DNA of 64,000 nucleotides from JAGVSR01 sp963750715 (GCA_963750715.1 CAVVRP010000009.1:62001-126000), one strand, 5' to 3'; counted from the first letter of the stretch, positions 26,562-35,514 are shown. Notes: a model not told the origin generated them from the letters alone. Numbers and translations: made by a program.

Positions 26562-27536
26562 CTATTCCCATTCCAGTTCGGCAAAGGCGGCCGAAACATT
26601 GCGGGCATGATACTCGTCCGCCAGCAGCCAAGCACCTTTTTCCGAGAGGGCTGCTGTCGCGGTCGCAACCTCCATGGTGCGGCCCTCCTTGATGAGGCGG
26701 CGAACGTCCGTGGCGACGGCGTTGAGATAGCGGCGCAGCGGATCGCCGCCGGCTGGCCATGCCAAGGATGTGGGACCGTGTCCGGGAACCACCCTCTTGT
26801 ATGGGTCGCCCGCCAACCGGTCCAAAAGCGCGATCCATCCCTTGATGGACCCGTCGATCGTGGGGATGTGCTCCGCGAACAGCAGATCGCCCATGTACAT
26901 GCTGCCGGTTGCCACGTCGAACACGGTGAGGTCGTTGTCGGTATGAGCCGTCGGGCGGGCAACAAGCTCCAGCGGGCGGTTGCCAAGGTCCAGGGTGGTG
27001 CGGTCCTGAACGGTGAGCGTCGGCAGGATGATCTCGGTGCCGGAAAATGCTGCTTCGCCAAGGCGTTCCTTGTTGATGGCCAGATAGCGTTCGGCGCGCG
27101 CACTCAGTCCCCGAGCAAGCTTGTGATGACCGGCGAAAGTCACGCCGTCGGCCTTGAAGGCGGCGTTTCCGAACACGTGGTCGGGATGCATGTGGGTGGT
27201 TATGACATAGCGCACCGGCTTGGGCGTCACTTCGCGAACAGCGGCAAGAAGGCTCTCGCCGATGCGGGGGCTGCCGCCCGTATCGATCACGGCAACCGCA
27301 TCATCTCCCACAACGAACCCCGGATTCGAGATGTCGCCGGCATTCTGGGGCGTAAACAGCGCATGCTGGCCCTTATGGACGAAGGCCCCCGGTGCGATCT
27401 CGACGGCGTACCCATTGCCGGCGCGCAGGCGGGTAATGCCCAGGACGGGTAGAAGTGCGGCGGAGGCGCTGCCGAGTAGCACGCTCCTGCGCGCTAGGTC
27501 CCTGCGGTACCATGAGTTTCGCGTTTCGCAGCTCAT
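26562..27536 (-). CDS. Quinoprotein relay system zinc metallohydrolase (SoxH-like)
   Basis: A secreted metallo-beta-lactamase fold protein. The N-terminus has an RR motif and hydrophobic core (RRDLARRSVLLGSASAALLPVLG), suggesting Tat export. The zinc motif is THMHPDHVFGN, followed by AHTDND, MGDLLF and PGHGPTS. Proteins of this type occur with the SoxYZ-like carrier next door and with quinoproteins, and are thought to act in a periplasmic relay. I chose the ATG at 27536 (MSCETRN); 27560 is also possible. It is divergent from xoxF. Confidence 0.87.
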   Translation of the reverse strand: MSCETRNSWYRRDLARRSVLLGSASAALLPVLGITRLRAGNGYAVEIAPGAFVHKGQHALFTPQNAGDISNPGFVVGDDAVAVIDTGGSPRIGESLLAAVREVTPKPVRYVITTHMHPDHVFGNAAFKADGVTFAGHHKLARGLSARAERYLAINKERLGEAAFSGTEIILPTLTVQDRTTLDLGNRPLELVARPTAHTDNDLTVFDVATGSMYMGDLLFAEHIPTIDGSIKGWIALLDRLAGDPYKRVVPGHGPTSLAWPAGGDPLRRYLNAVATDVRRLIKEGRTMEVATATAALSEKGAWLLADEYHARNVSAAFAELEWE

Positions 27537-28080
27537 AGCCCAAACTCCACCATAAGGCATTTTGTGATGTACTATAACGTAACTTAATCGTTGCGCATGG
27601 TGAAACGACTAAATCTCGGCTGGATGTTCAAAAAAACTATTGGTTGCAATGGGTTGCAATTGTTTTGCGGAGCATGAATTCGCCCAAATCATATTTTTAA
27701 AGGGCAAAAATTCTAAATACTTTCTGCTAAATGTCAAGGTCAAGCGATCAGCAGTTTTTGGGCTTCCAACTAAGCGTGCGGCGCACAAAAACGTGCTGCG
27801 GCGCAAAATTATGCCAAGAAAACTGGAAAAAATTGGGTCAATGACGTTGTCCTATCAGTGTTGCCAAAAAATTGACTTCACGGATTGTCTTGCGGTCCTC
27901 ACGACAAAGTGTCTAGATGCGGCCCGGTAGCGATTGCCGCAGGGGACGCGTCTTCTGGACGCAGAGCCGAGCTTCTGGTCAGGGAAACAAGGGGAAATCC
28001 CGGTCCCGCGCAAATGGCCCGGAGAGCAAGGTCGTCGTTATCACTTGCAAGCGTGGCAAGAACCTAATGGAGGAAGCGCG
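27537..28080. promoter_or_regulatory. AT-rich regulatory region between the relay operon and xoxF
   Basis: This is the longest AT-rich stretch of the window and separates two divergent transcripts. Reading frames here have no protein character. It contains a 10-base tandem repeat (ggttgcaat at 27642-27650 and 27652-27660), a pair of tgcggcgca direct repeats 20 bases apart (27777 and 27797), and a long GC-rich 5' leader with the xoxF ribosome site ggagg at 28070-28074. I could not fix -10/-35 elements with confidence. Confidence 0.6.
27777..27805. repeat. Direct repeats tgcggcgca spaced two helical turns apart
   Basis: tgcggcgca occurs at 27777-27785 and again at 27797-27805, each followed by A-rich bases. 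Start-to-start distance is exactly 20 bases, so both copies face the same side of DNA, as expected for an activator or repressor dimer. About 280 bases upstream of xoxF. The cognate regulator is unknown. Confidence 0.5.
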
Positions 28081-29904
28081 ATGCGCAGAAGTGCACTCGC
28101 ATGCGGACTGCTGGCTTCGGTAGCGTTGACGTCGCCGGTTCTGGCGAACGACGACGTGAAGAAGAACATTGCAGATCCGAATAACTGGGCGATGCAGCAG
28201 GGTAACTACGAAGGTTGGCGTTACTCAGCTCTCGACCAGATCAACGCCGGTAACGTCAACACCCTGAAGGTGGCTTGGCAGTTCTCGACTGGCGTTCTTC
28301 GCGGTCACGAAGGTTCGCCGATCGTTATCGGCAACATGATGTACTTACATTCGGCCTTCCCGAACAAGGTGTTCGCCCTCAATCTGGACGAGCCTAATGA
28401 GCCGAGGATCGTATGGAAGTACGAGCCGAAGCAGGATCCGTCCGTTATCCCTGTGATGTGCTGCGACACGGTCAATCGTGGCGTGCAGGTCGCTGGCGAT
28501 ACGGTGATCCTCGGTCAGGCCGACACGACGCTCGTCGCGCTCGATACCAAGACCGGCAAGGAGAAGTGGAAGGTCGTGAACGGCGATCCCAAGAAGGGTG
28601 AGACGTACACGGGCAACCTGATCATCGTTGGTGACAAGGTGATCATGGGTACATCGGGTGCCGAGTTTGGCGTTCGTTGCCACGTTACCGCCTACAATCT
28701 GAAGGACGGCAAGAAGGTTTGGCGCGCCTACTCGATGGGCCCGGATTCTGACATCCTGGTCGATCCCGAGAAGACCATGTCGCTCGGCAAGCCGGTCGGC
28801 AAGGACTCGTCACTCAAGACCTGGACTGGCGACCAGTGGAAGATCGGTGGCGGCTCTACGTGGGGCTTCTACTCGTACGATCCAGAAGCCAACCTCGTCT
28901 ATTACGGCACGGGCAACCCTTCCACCTGGAACCCGGCGCAGCGCGCTGGACCGGATGGCAAGCGCATTGACCAGAAGTGGTCGATGACCATTTTCGCACG
29001 TAACCCCGACACCGGCGTGGCCGCCTGGGCATACCAGATGACCCCGTTCGATGAGTGGGATTATGACGGCGTCAACGAGTCGATCCTCACCACCCAGAAC
29101 ATCGGTGGCAAGGATCGCAAGGTTCTAACGCACTTCGACCGGAACGGCTTCGGCTACACGATCGACCGCCTCACCGGCGAGCCGCTCGTCGCCCAGCCAT
29201 ATAACGCCGCCTTGAACTGGTCTACGGGCGTCGACCTCGACAAGAGTTCGCCGACCTACGGCCGTCCGAAGGTTGTTGACGCAAAGTCGACCTTCATACA
29301 GGGCGCCGACGTCAACACCAAGAACATCTGCCCCGCGGCCCTTGGCTTCAAGGACCAGCAGCCGGCTGCGTATTCTCCGCAGACGAACTTCTTCTACGTC
29401 CCTATCAACAACGTCTGCATGGACTACGAACCCTTCAAGGTTTCGTACACGCCTGGTCAGCCGTACGTTGGCGCGACTTTGTCGATGTTCCCGCCTGAGG
29501 GGCAGACCAACACGGGTCAATTCACGATCTGGGATGGCGCTGCCGGTAAGGTCGTTCACAAGCACGACGAGCCCTTCTCGGTCTGGTCGGGCATTTTGAC
29601 GACCGCTGGTGGTCTCGCCTGCCATGGCACACTTGAAGGCTACTTCAAGTGCCGCGATGCGAAGGACGGCGCCGAGCTGTTCAAGCATCGACTGCCGTCT
29701 GGCTCGATCGGTAACGTGTTCAGCTACGCTCAGAAGGGCAAGCAGTACATCGGTCTTTACTCGGGCGTTGGTGGCTGGGCCGGTATCGGTCTCGCAGCTG
29801 GCCTCGATAAGCCGACTGACGGCCTTGGCGCTGTTGGTAACTACGCTGGCCTGAAGTCGTACACCGATCTCGGTGGCACGCTGACGGTCTACTCGCTGCC
29901 CTAA
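28081..29904 (+). CDS. xoxF: Lanthanide-dependent methanol dehydrogenase XoxF
   Basis: A periplasmic PQQ quinoprotein oxidising methanol. The 607-residue precursor has a signal peptide ending VLA (residue 22). The adjacent-cysteine ring is at Cys127-Cys128 (VMCCDT). Metal/PQQ ligands visible are Glu195 (GAEFG), Asn279 (GTGNPSTWNP), the catalytic Asp327 and the extra Asp329 in EWDYDGVNE. That second Asp is the residue that marks lanthanide-type XoxF; calcium-type MxaF has Ala there. No mxaI-like gene is nearby. Upstream frame extension to 27934 is noncoding; the ATG at 28081 has ggagg six bases before it. xoxG and xoxJ follow. Confidence 0.98.
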   Translation: MRRSALACGLLASVALTSPVLANDDVKKNIADPNNWAMQQGNYEGWRYSALDQINAGNVNTLKVAWQFSTGVLRGHEGSPIVIGNMMYLHSAFPNKVFALNLDEPNEPRIVWKYEPKQDPSVIPVMCCDTVNRGVQVAGDTVILGQADTTLVALDTKTGKEKWKVVNGDPKKGETYTGNLIIVGDKVIMGTSGAEFGVRCHVTAYNLKDGKKVWRAYSMGPDSDILVDPEKTMSLGKPVGKDSSLKTWTGDQWKIGGGSTWGFYSYDPEANLVYYGTGNPSTWNPAQRAGPDGKRIDQKWSMTIFARNPDTGVAAWAYQMTPFDEWDYDGVNESILTTQNIGGKDRKVLTHFDRNGFGYTIDRLTGEPLVAQPYNAALNWSTGVDLDKSSPTYGRPKVVDAKSTFIQGADVNTKNICPAALGFKDQQPAAYSPQTNFFYVPINNVCMDYEPFKVSYTPGQPYVGATLSMFPPEGQTNTGQFTIWDGAAGKVVHKHDEPFSVWSGILTTAGGLACHGTLEGYFKCRDAKDGAELFKHRLPSGSIGNVFSYAQKGKQYIGLYSGVGGWAGIGLAAGLDKPTDGLGAVGNYAGLKSYTDLGGTLTVYSLP

Positions 29905-29923
29905 TCGGCATCGCTATATGACT

Positions 29924-29964
29924 AGGGGCCGGTGCGGGATCTGATCCTGCGCCGGCCCTCTTGC
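29924..29964 (+). terminator. Terminator after xoxF
   Basis: A long inverted repeat (ggggccggtgcgggatc / gatcctgcgccggccc) with a minimal loop is followed by tctt. The short T stretch makes it a weaker terminator, consistent with partial read-through into xoxG, which would keep XoxF in excess over its cytochrome. Confidence 0.7.
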
Positions 29965-30124
29965 TGAGGTCCAAGTGTCGCACCACTTCTGAGGTCAATG
30001 GCGCTGGAGTGTTGCCAAGCCTCGCAGTAGTAAAGCGTCGAAATTGGCCGCGCCAAGCCGACGCAAGCAACGGCACACTCCAATCATCATCTCGACATCA
30101 AGTTCTCAGAAACAGGGGAAACGC

Positions 30125-30715
30125 GTGAATAGGCAAGGGTTTGGTTTGATCGCCGCGCTCAGTTTGGGCTTCGCGGCTCTTACAATGGGCGCCGCGCAGG
30201 CCTCCGAAGATGGCAAGAGCCCGCTTCCGGATCCTGTACTCAGCAAGCAGTATCAAGAAGGCAAGAAGTTCGTCGACGGCAAGTGGATACTGCCCGACGG
30301 CACCCCGACATATGACGTGCAGCGTGACGAGGCCAACACCGACATCGTGAGGAAGGTCGACTGGAACACCTATTCCGGCTGGCGCAGGTATCACGCAGAA
30401 TGCCACGTCTGCCATGGTCCGAACGCGGAAGGATCGACCTACGCTCCGGCTCTGCATGACTCGCTTAAGACGATGTCTTATGAAAAGTTCTTGCAAGTCG
30501 TTTCGAGCGGCCAGCAGCGCGACGTCGGCGGCACCAAGTTCATCATGCCGGCGCTCGGCGATAACAAGAACGTCATGTGTTACGTCGACGACCTTTACGT
30601 CTATCTGCGCGCCCGCTCCACGGATGCCCTGCCTGGCGGCCGCCTTAGCGCTGACCAGCGCGCCGAGAAGCCGAAGGAAGCGATCGAGCAAGAGAAGGCC
30701 TGCGTTGGCGACTAA
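30125..30715 (+). CDS. xoxG: Methanol-oxidation c-type cytochrome XoxG
   Basis: The electron acceptor of XoxF. The 196-residue precursor starts with GTG (acaggggaa just upstream), has a signal peptide ending AAQA, and one haem motif CHVCH (Cys93, Cys96, His97) within SGWRRYHAECHVCHGPN. The haem region, FIMPAL methionine ligand and a Cys pair (MCYVD, KACVGD) fit the methanol metabolism-related cytochrome family. The gene lies 220 bases downstream of xoxF. A decayed copy follows immediately. Confidence 0.92.
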   Translation: MNRQGFGLIAALSLGFAALTMGAAQASEDGKSPLPDPVLSKQYQEGKKFVDGKWILPDGTPTYDVQRDEANTDIVRKVDWNTYSGWRRYHAECHVCHGPNAEGSTYAPALHDSLKTMSYEKFLQVVSSGQQRDVGGTKFIMPALGDNKNVMCYVDDLYVYLRARSTDALPGGRLSADQRAEKPKEAIEQEKACVGD

Positions 30716-30908
30716 GTAGCCCTGACAGGTTTTAAGTTTACGGCGGCTCGCCGGCCTATCTTGGTCGGCTTCCGCCGTCGCCGTTTATGGCACCGGCTGC
30801 CCATGGCAGCCACCTTTAATGCGAGGTCGGGATCCGCGCGGCCGAATAGGGCGTTGCCGCCCTCCCCCCGACCCTCCATCGCTCGCCACTCCCGCCCGAC
30901 AAGAGACC

Positions 30909-31310
30909 ATGCCGGCAGAACCGCCCGCTGAGGCAGACAAAAACCCGCCTCCGGATCCTGTCCTCGATAGGAAAATATCAGGAGGGGATTCGTCGACGGC
31001 AAGTGGGTTCTTCCCGACGGAACCTCCTACGTACGATGTCGTACGTGATACGGCCAACATCGACATCGGGAAAAGGTCGCCAGGAAACACCTATTCCGGT
31101 TGGCGCAGGTATCACGCCGAGTGCCATGTCTGTCATGGCCCCAACGCGGACGGCTCATCGATCGCGCCGGCGCTGAAGGACCCGTTCCGACGAGCCCTGC
31201 CGCAGCCCCGCCCGGATAACAGGAAATTCACGTGCGGCCGGAATTTGCAGTCCGTATACATTGAGCGAGCGCGTTTCCGGTTCGGCCGGCCGGGCGCGCC
31301 AACAATTTAA
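30909..31310 (+). pseudogene. Decayed second copy of xoxG
   Basis: The frame reads PPPDPVLDRK, TYDVVRDTANIDI, NTYSGWRRYHAECHVCHGPNAD and APAL, matching xoxG residue by residue around the haem site. Between the matching blocks the frame is lost: the xoxG stretch coding FVDGKW is present as DNA (ttcgtcgacggcaagtggg) but in another frame after a deletion of about five bases, and after APALKD the similarity disappears. No signal peptide is retained. This is a tandem duplicate of xoxG that has decayed, or a partial duplication; it lies between xoxG and xoxJ. Confidence 0.8.
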
Positions 31311-31365
31311 AAATCGGCTCGCCCCTGGCCTCGCCGGGCGCGCGAGCAGTTCGGGTGAGAAACAC

Positions 31366-32205
31366 ATGAGACGCCTGTTCGTCACTGCTTTGCTCAGCTG
31401 GATGGCCGCGCTGCCGTCGTCCGGTTTCGCCGCAGACGGCAACATTGCCGACGTCGTGAACCGCAAGGTTCTGCGTGTCTGCTCAATTCCCCAGAACATG
31501 CCGTACTCGAACGACAAGGGCGAAGGTTTCGAGAACAAGATCGCCGAGATCATCGCTGCCGAGATGAAGGTTCCGATTGAGTACACTTGGTACCCCGGCG
31601 GTCTCGGCCTCGTACGCCGCACGCTCGCCGTCAAGAAGTGCGACCTCGTAATGGGTACCGTGCAGGCCGACGAGTACACGCTCAACACCAATCACTATTA
31701 CCGCACCACTTACGTCATGTTTTACAGGAAGGGCGTTGGCCTTGATGGCGTGACGTCGTTCTTCGATCCCCGCCTGAAGGGCAAAAAGATAAGCAATCAG
31801 GGTGGTCCGGTGGGCGATCAGATCGCCAAGGCCGGCCTGATGCCGGATGCCAAGTCGTATCTGATCCAGGTTGACCGCCGGTATCTCAACCCGGAGCAAC
31901 AGATCATCGATGATGTGATGTCGGGAGAGATCGACGTCGGAGTGCTGTGGGGTCCGTTCGCGGGCCACTTCCTGAAGCCCGTCCAGGACAAGGTCGAGAT
32001 CGTGCCCTTGACGGAAGAAGTGCCTGGAACGTCGAAGATCGAATATCGCATCACCATGGGCGTGCGCGCGAACGAGTCGGCGTGGAAGAAGCAGCTCAAC
32101 GAGATCATCAAAAAGCGTCAGGGCGACATCGACAAAGTGCTGCTCGAGTTCAACGTTCCGCTCATTGACGAGCAGAACAAGCCGATCACCGCGCCGCGGT
32201 CGTAA
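31366..32205 (+). CDS. xoxJ: XoxJ, quinoprotein-associated periplasmic binding protein
   Basis: A 279-residue secreted protein of the solute-binding fold, MxaJ/XoxJ family. Signal peptide ends GFAA. Core blocks: VLRVCSIPQNMPYSND at the mature N-terminus, EYTWYPGGLGLVRRTL, CDLVMGT and a long C-terminal helix region. XoxJ is thought to help activate XoxF or load its cofactor. ATG at 31366 is preceded by a weak gtgaga site. A hairpin (32233-32261) separates it from the next gene. Confidence 0.92.
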   Translation: MRRLFVTALLSWMAALPSSGFAADGNIADVVNRKVLRVCSIPQNMPYSNDKGEGFENKIAEIIAAEMKVPIEYTWYPGGLGLVRRTLAVKKCDLVMGTVQADEYTLNTNHYYRTTYVMFYRKGVGLDGVTSFFDPRLKGKKISNQGGPVGDQIAKAGLMPDAKSYLIQVDRRYLNPEQQIIDDVMSGEIDVGVLWGPFAGHFLKPVQDKVEIVPLTEEVPGTSKIEYRITMGVRANESAWKKQLNEIIKKRQGDIDKVLLEFNVPLIDEQNKPITAPRS

Positions 32206-32232
32206 GCCGCTGCGACGTCGGGTAAGCCAACC

Positions 32233-32265
32233 AAATCCCGCTGGTCCCACCGGCGGGATTTGCCT
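32233..32265 (+). terminator. Hairpin between xoxJ and the rhodanese-like gene
   Basis: aaatcccgc and gcgggattt form a nine-base perfect stem with an 11-base loop. The T run is included in the stem, followed by tgcc, so it may terminate or stabilise the xoxJ mRNA 3' end. Confidence 0.6.
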
Positions 32266-32299
32266 ATTGCACGTGAACTCAGGGACGAGAACAAGTGCA

Positions 32300-32893
32300 A
32301 TGTCCAACGTGCGCAAGACATCGCTGCCGCCTCTCCGCCGCGCTCGCGGATTGGCGTTGATTGTTGCTGCTGCGCTGGTAGTGCCGTCCGGCGTGCATGC
32401 GGAGGGCGCAGAGCAGGGCGTGCCTGAGCCGGATGGCTACCGAACCAGCGACTACCGGACCCCCGTGCCGGCCACGCTGAAGGGCGCACGGATTCTCACC
32501 GCGGATGATGCAGCCCAACTACTGGAGGACAAGTCGGCCATTTTCATCGACGTGTATCCGCGTGCGCCCAAGCCGCCGAACCTGCCGGCCGGCACCGTGT
32601 GGCGCGATCCTCCACATTCGAGCATCGAGGGAGGGTACTGGCTTCCGAACGTCGGATACGGGGTGCTGTCGCCTGAATTCGACACCTACTTCAAGACGCG
32701 CCTCAAGACCTTGACCGGATCAGACAAGAATCGCCTCGTTGTGTTTTACTGTCAGAAGGAATGCTGGATGTCCTGGAACGCGGCCAAGCGCGCGATGATG
32801 CTCGGCTACAGCAACGTTGCCTGGTTTCCCGACGGCACGGATGGCTGGCAGGATATCGGAAACGATATACGACCCTTAACGCCCGTGCCTTAG
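32300..32893 (+). CDS. PQQ-dependent catabolism-associated rhodanese-like protein
   Basis: A 197-residue secreted protein: N-terminal signal peptide (to about GVHA), a rhodanese-like domain (ADDAAQLLEDKSAIFIDVYPR) and the family signature FYCQKECWMSWNAAKRA, with two cysteines in the active-site loop followed by Trp. Proteins of this PQQ-associated CW-motif family occur with XoxF/PedE-type dehydrogenases in many bacteria; biochemical role unknown, possibly redox or sulphur transfer in the periplasm. It is the last plus-strand gene before the convergent ABC transporter group. Confidence 0.88.
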   Translation: MSNVRKTSLPPLRRARGLALIVAAALVVPSGVHAEGAEQGVPEPDGYRTSDYRTPVPATLKGARILTADDAAQLLEDKSAIFIDVYPRAPKPPNLPAGTVWRDPPHSSIEGGYWLPNVGYGVLSPEFDTYFKTRLKTLTGSDKNRLVVFYCQKECWMSWNAAKRAMMLGYSNVAWFPDGTDGWQDIGNDIRPLTPVP

Positions 32894-32921
32894 CGACTGC
32901 GACGCCCGCTAAGGTCGTAGC

Positions 32922-33620
32922 CTATTTTTTCATGAGGCCGCGAATAGTCCGGGTCAGGTCGAATAAGCGCTCTTCGATGAGGGGCGGCAGTTCACAGGCA
33001 ATCGGGATGTTGTCCTGGCGCTCCTTGAAGATACGGTTCGCCCACATGTACTTTTCCTGCTCGGGGGTCATCGCGTCGATGGTGGTCGCGTCGAGTGGCT
33101 GGTTCATGGCCTCCGGGTCGCTGCCCTTCGCGGCTAGTTCCTTGCCCATTTTTTCGATCTCTTCGGCGCGTGCCTTCTGAGCGCGCTGGTACTTTTCGAT
33201 TCCCTTGATGACGACGCGGCGCTGGGTGTTCACCACTTCGAACAACCCAGCGAACAGTGTCGTCAGCCGCTGATCGCGCATGTCGTCGGGCTGAGCCTTG
33301 GCGAAGTCCTCAATCGCGGCTTTAGCGCGCTCGATCGGGATCTTGCGGGTTGCGAGCTTGCGAACCAGAGCATCGATCTCTGTATCCTTGCGCCAGTCCT
33401 TGATCTGATCGATCGGCGGACCGTCCCAGATCGCCGTGGGCGACAGATTCTCGACCTTGCCTTGCACGCATGGCCAATCAGGATTGGCCGGATCGGGCGC
33501 CGCCCATGCAGCGTCGGCTATTGACGTGAAACAGACGGCGAGCGTCGCGAGGAACGTGGTTTGGCGGACAACAGACATGGCACTCGTCTCGGTAAGGTTT
33601 GTTTGGAAGTACAAGGACAT
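32922..33620 (-). CDS. Unknown secreted protein at the end of the Lut/Ped-type ABC operon
   Basis: The protein has a signal peptide (hydrophobic core FLATLAVCF, cleavage near AWA) and a mature helical, charged domain with WPCVQGKVENLSPTAIWDGPPI at its beginning and a single further cysteine (IACELPPLIEERLF). ATG at 33620 overlaps the permease stop by one base (TGATG) and has ggagg six bases before it, giving 232 residues; ATG at 33578 gives a more classical signal peptide (218 residues). Family not recognised. Its fixed position after the permease suggests it is a periplasmic accessory of that transporter. Confidence 0.72.
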   Translation of the reverse strand: MSLYFQTNLTETSAMSVVRQTTFLATLAVCFTSIADAAWAAPDPANPDWPCVQGKVENLSPTAIWDGPPIDQIKDWRKDTEIDALVRKLATRKIPIERAKAAIEDFAKAQPDDMRDQRLTTLFAGLFEVVNTQRRVVIKGIEKYQRAQKARAEEIEKMGKELAAKGSDPEAMNQPLDATTIDAMTPEQEKYMWANRIFKERQDNIPIACELPPLIEERLFDLTRTIRGLMKK

Positions 33621-34597
33621 CAGCTGCCTCCACCGGCGCCGCCGCGGCGGCCGATGAGCCCCTTGGAGGGGTTGTAGGCGTAGATCGCGGCGCCCAGGAA
33701 CAATACGGTGTAGCCGATGACCACGGTCAGATGCGTGATGTTGAGAAGCATGCCGCTTTGCAGCGGGATCATCACGCCATCCCACCCGATGCCGGCCTTC
33801 GCCGGTTCGACCGACGTATCGATGACGGGTCCGATCTGCCCATACATGGCGAAGCGGAGCAGTTCCACCGCATGCGTGAAGGGGTTGATCCTGCAGATCT
33901 CGTACAGCAGAGGACTGCTTTCCTTCACGCGCCAGAGCGGATAGAGCGCGGATGATGCGAAGAACATCGGGAAGATCACGAAGTTCATCACGCCGGCGAA
34001 GTTTTCGAGCTGCTTGATGACTGACGACATGAACAGCGCCAGGGCGCCCAGCATAAGCCCTGTGATCAGCAGGGCCGGCAGCACGGTGAAATAGCCGATC
34101 AACGGCAGCTGGATTTCCCAGAAGTAAGCAACGGCAAGGAAGGCGTAGGCCTGCAGAACGGCAACCGCGACACCGCCGATGAGTTTTGAAATAAGCAGGA
34201 ACGATCTAGGGAATGGCGCCACGAGTAGAGTCCGCATGGCGCCCGTCTCACGGTCATAGACCATCGAAAGAGACGACTGCATGGCGTTGAACAGCAGGAT
34301 CATGCCGACGAGACCAGGTGTCACGAACGTCTCGTAAAGCACATAGGATTCGTAGGGAGGGATAATCGAAACGCCCAGAACCTGGCGGAAACCGGCGGCG
34401 AAAATGAACAGCCAAACGAGGGGCCGCACCAGTGCGGAGAAGAAGCGTTCGCGCTGATAAAGAAAGCGCAGGACTTCGCGCCAGACGATGCCGCGGAAGC
34501 AGTTAAAGAACGCTAAGCCACGCTGCGGCGCATGATCGATCACTTCGGCTACGGCTGTGGGATCGCCCGGTCGCGGGATTGCGGTTTCCAGTGTCAT
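33620..34597 (-). CDS. lutF: ABC-2 type permease of the PQQ-dehydrogenase-associated (Lut/Ped) transporter
   Basis: A 325-residue integral membrane protein of the ABC-2 family with about six helices. Conserved regions include REVLRFLYQRERFFSALVRPLVW, the ETGAMRTLLVAPFPR coupling loop and a C-terminal INPFTHAVELLRF. It belongs to the PQQ-dependent alcohol dehydrogenase-associated permeases; related systems in Methylobacterium (lut) and Pseudomonas (ped) serve lanthanide uptake or homeostasis. The start overlaps the ATPase stop by four bases (ATGA). Confidence 0.85.
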   Translation of the reverse strand: MTLETAIPRPGDPTAVAEVIDHAPQRGLAFFNCFRGIVWREVLRFLYQRERFFSALVRPLVWLFIFAAGFRQVLGVSIIPPYESYVLYETFVTPGLVGMILLFNAMQSSLSMVYDRETGAMRTLLVAPFPRSFLLISKLIGGVAVAVLQAYAFLAVAYFWEIQLPLIGYFTVLPALLITGLMLGALALFMSSVIKQLENFAGVMNFVIFPMFFASSALYPLWRVKESSPLLYEICRINPFTHAVELLRFAMYGQIGPVIDTSVEPAKAGIGWDGVMIPLQSGMLLNITHLTVVIGYTVLFLGAAIYAYNPSKGLIGRRGGAGGGS

Positions 34598-35379
34598 GCT
34601 GCCTCCGCCTGGACTTCGGCCGCGGTCCCCGTCATCGTCTGGAAGGCATCACGCATATTCGATTTTCCGGTCGCAGCAAGCATCTCCGGTACGAGGCCAG
34701 CAAACAGCACCTTGCCTCGATGCAGCACGACGACGTGGTCGCTTGGCAGGACTTCGTCGATCAAGTGGGTCGCCCACAAGACGCCAAGGCCTTCGCAGGC
34801 CACGAGCTGGCGCACGATCGAAATGACGCTTTCCCGCGATCCGATATCGAGCCCGACGGTTGCTTCGTCGAGCAGCAGCAGGCCCGGCCGGTGAAGAAGC
34901 GCGCGGGCGATCTCGACACGCCGCGCCTGACCGCCGGACAGGCTGCGCACTTTATCCTTGGCGCGGTCGGAAAGGCCCACCACTGCGAGTGCCTTGCGGG
35001 AGCGCTCGATCGACTCGGCGCGGCCGATGCCATGAAGCGCGGAGTGATACATCAGGTTCTGCTGAAGCGTGAGGTCGGCATCGAGCGTCTTGCTCTGGAA
35101 TACGACGCCAAGCCGCTGCAGCGCTGCCGTCGGCCGCCGGCGAACGTCGTTGCCAAGGATGAGGATTTCCCCCGAGACATTGTCGTAAAGCCGTGTGACG
35201 AGGGCAAACAACGTCGACTTTCCAGCGCCGTTCAATCCGAGAAGCACTGTGAAGACACCGCGCGCCACGTTCAGTGAGACGTTCTGGAGCGCTGCCTTTT
35301 CGCCGAACGAGTGGCTGACGCCACGGACGCTGAGAGCGTCGGGAGCGGAGCTTTCCTGGCCGGTTTTATGTCGTTCCAT
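34594..35379 (-). CDS. lutE: ABC transporter ATP-binding protein of the Lut/Ped-type system
   Basis: A 261-residue ATPase with all elements: Walker A LLGLNGAGKST, Q-loop VVFQSKTLD, signature LSGGQARRVEIARAL, Walker B LLLLDEATVGLD and H-loop WATHLIDE. It is the partner of the permease it overlaps. Family (PQQ-dependent alcohol dehydrogenase system ATPase) and neighbours point to lanthanide or quinoprotein cofactor handling; transport direction cannot be told from sequence. Confidence 0.88.
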   Translation of the reverse strand: MERHKTGQESSAPDALSVRGVSHSFGEKAALQNVSLNVARGVFTVLLGLNGAGKSTLFALVTRLYDNVSGEILILGNDVRRRPTAALQRLGVVFQSKTLDADLTLQQNLMYHSALHGIGRAESIERSRKALAVVGLSDRAKDKVRSLSGGQARRVEIARALLHRPGLLLLDEATVGLDIGSRESVISIVRQLVACEGLGVLWATHLIDEVLPSDHVVVLHRGKVLFAGLVPEMLAATGKSNMRDAFQTMTGTAAEVQAEAA

Positions 35380-35514
35380 GTGAACTCGCTAACGCCTCTA
35401 TCCTTGTGCGCCGGAGGGCGGGGTCCGGAACATCCCGGTCTCGCCCAATCCGGCGGTTCTTGTCCGCTACGGCGATGGCCGCGTCAATTCCGTCATCGGA
35501 CAGCTCAGCGGCGA

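Noticed and set aside
27640..27930. Plus-strand 96-codon frame upstream of xoxF
   Set aside because: Lies in AT-rich promoter DNA, no ribosome site, no similarity, and ends before the xoxF leader.
27934..28080. Extended N-terminus of XoxF in frame from 27934
   Set aside because: The ATG at 28081 has a strong ribosome site and starts a proper signal peptide; the extension is not family-like.
29720..30076. Minus-strand frame between xoxF and xoxG
   Set aside because: Arg/Ser-rich antisense sequence without motifs, overlapping the xoxF terminator.
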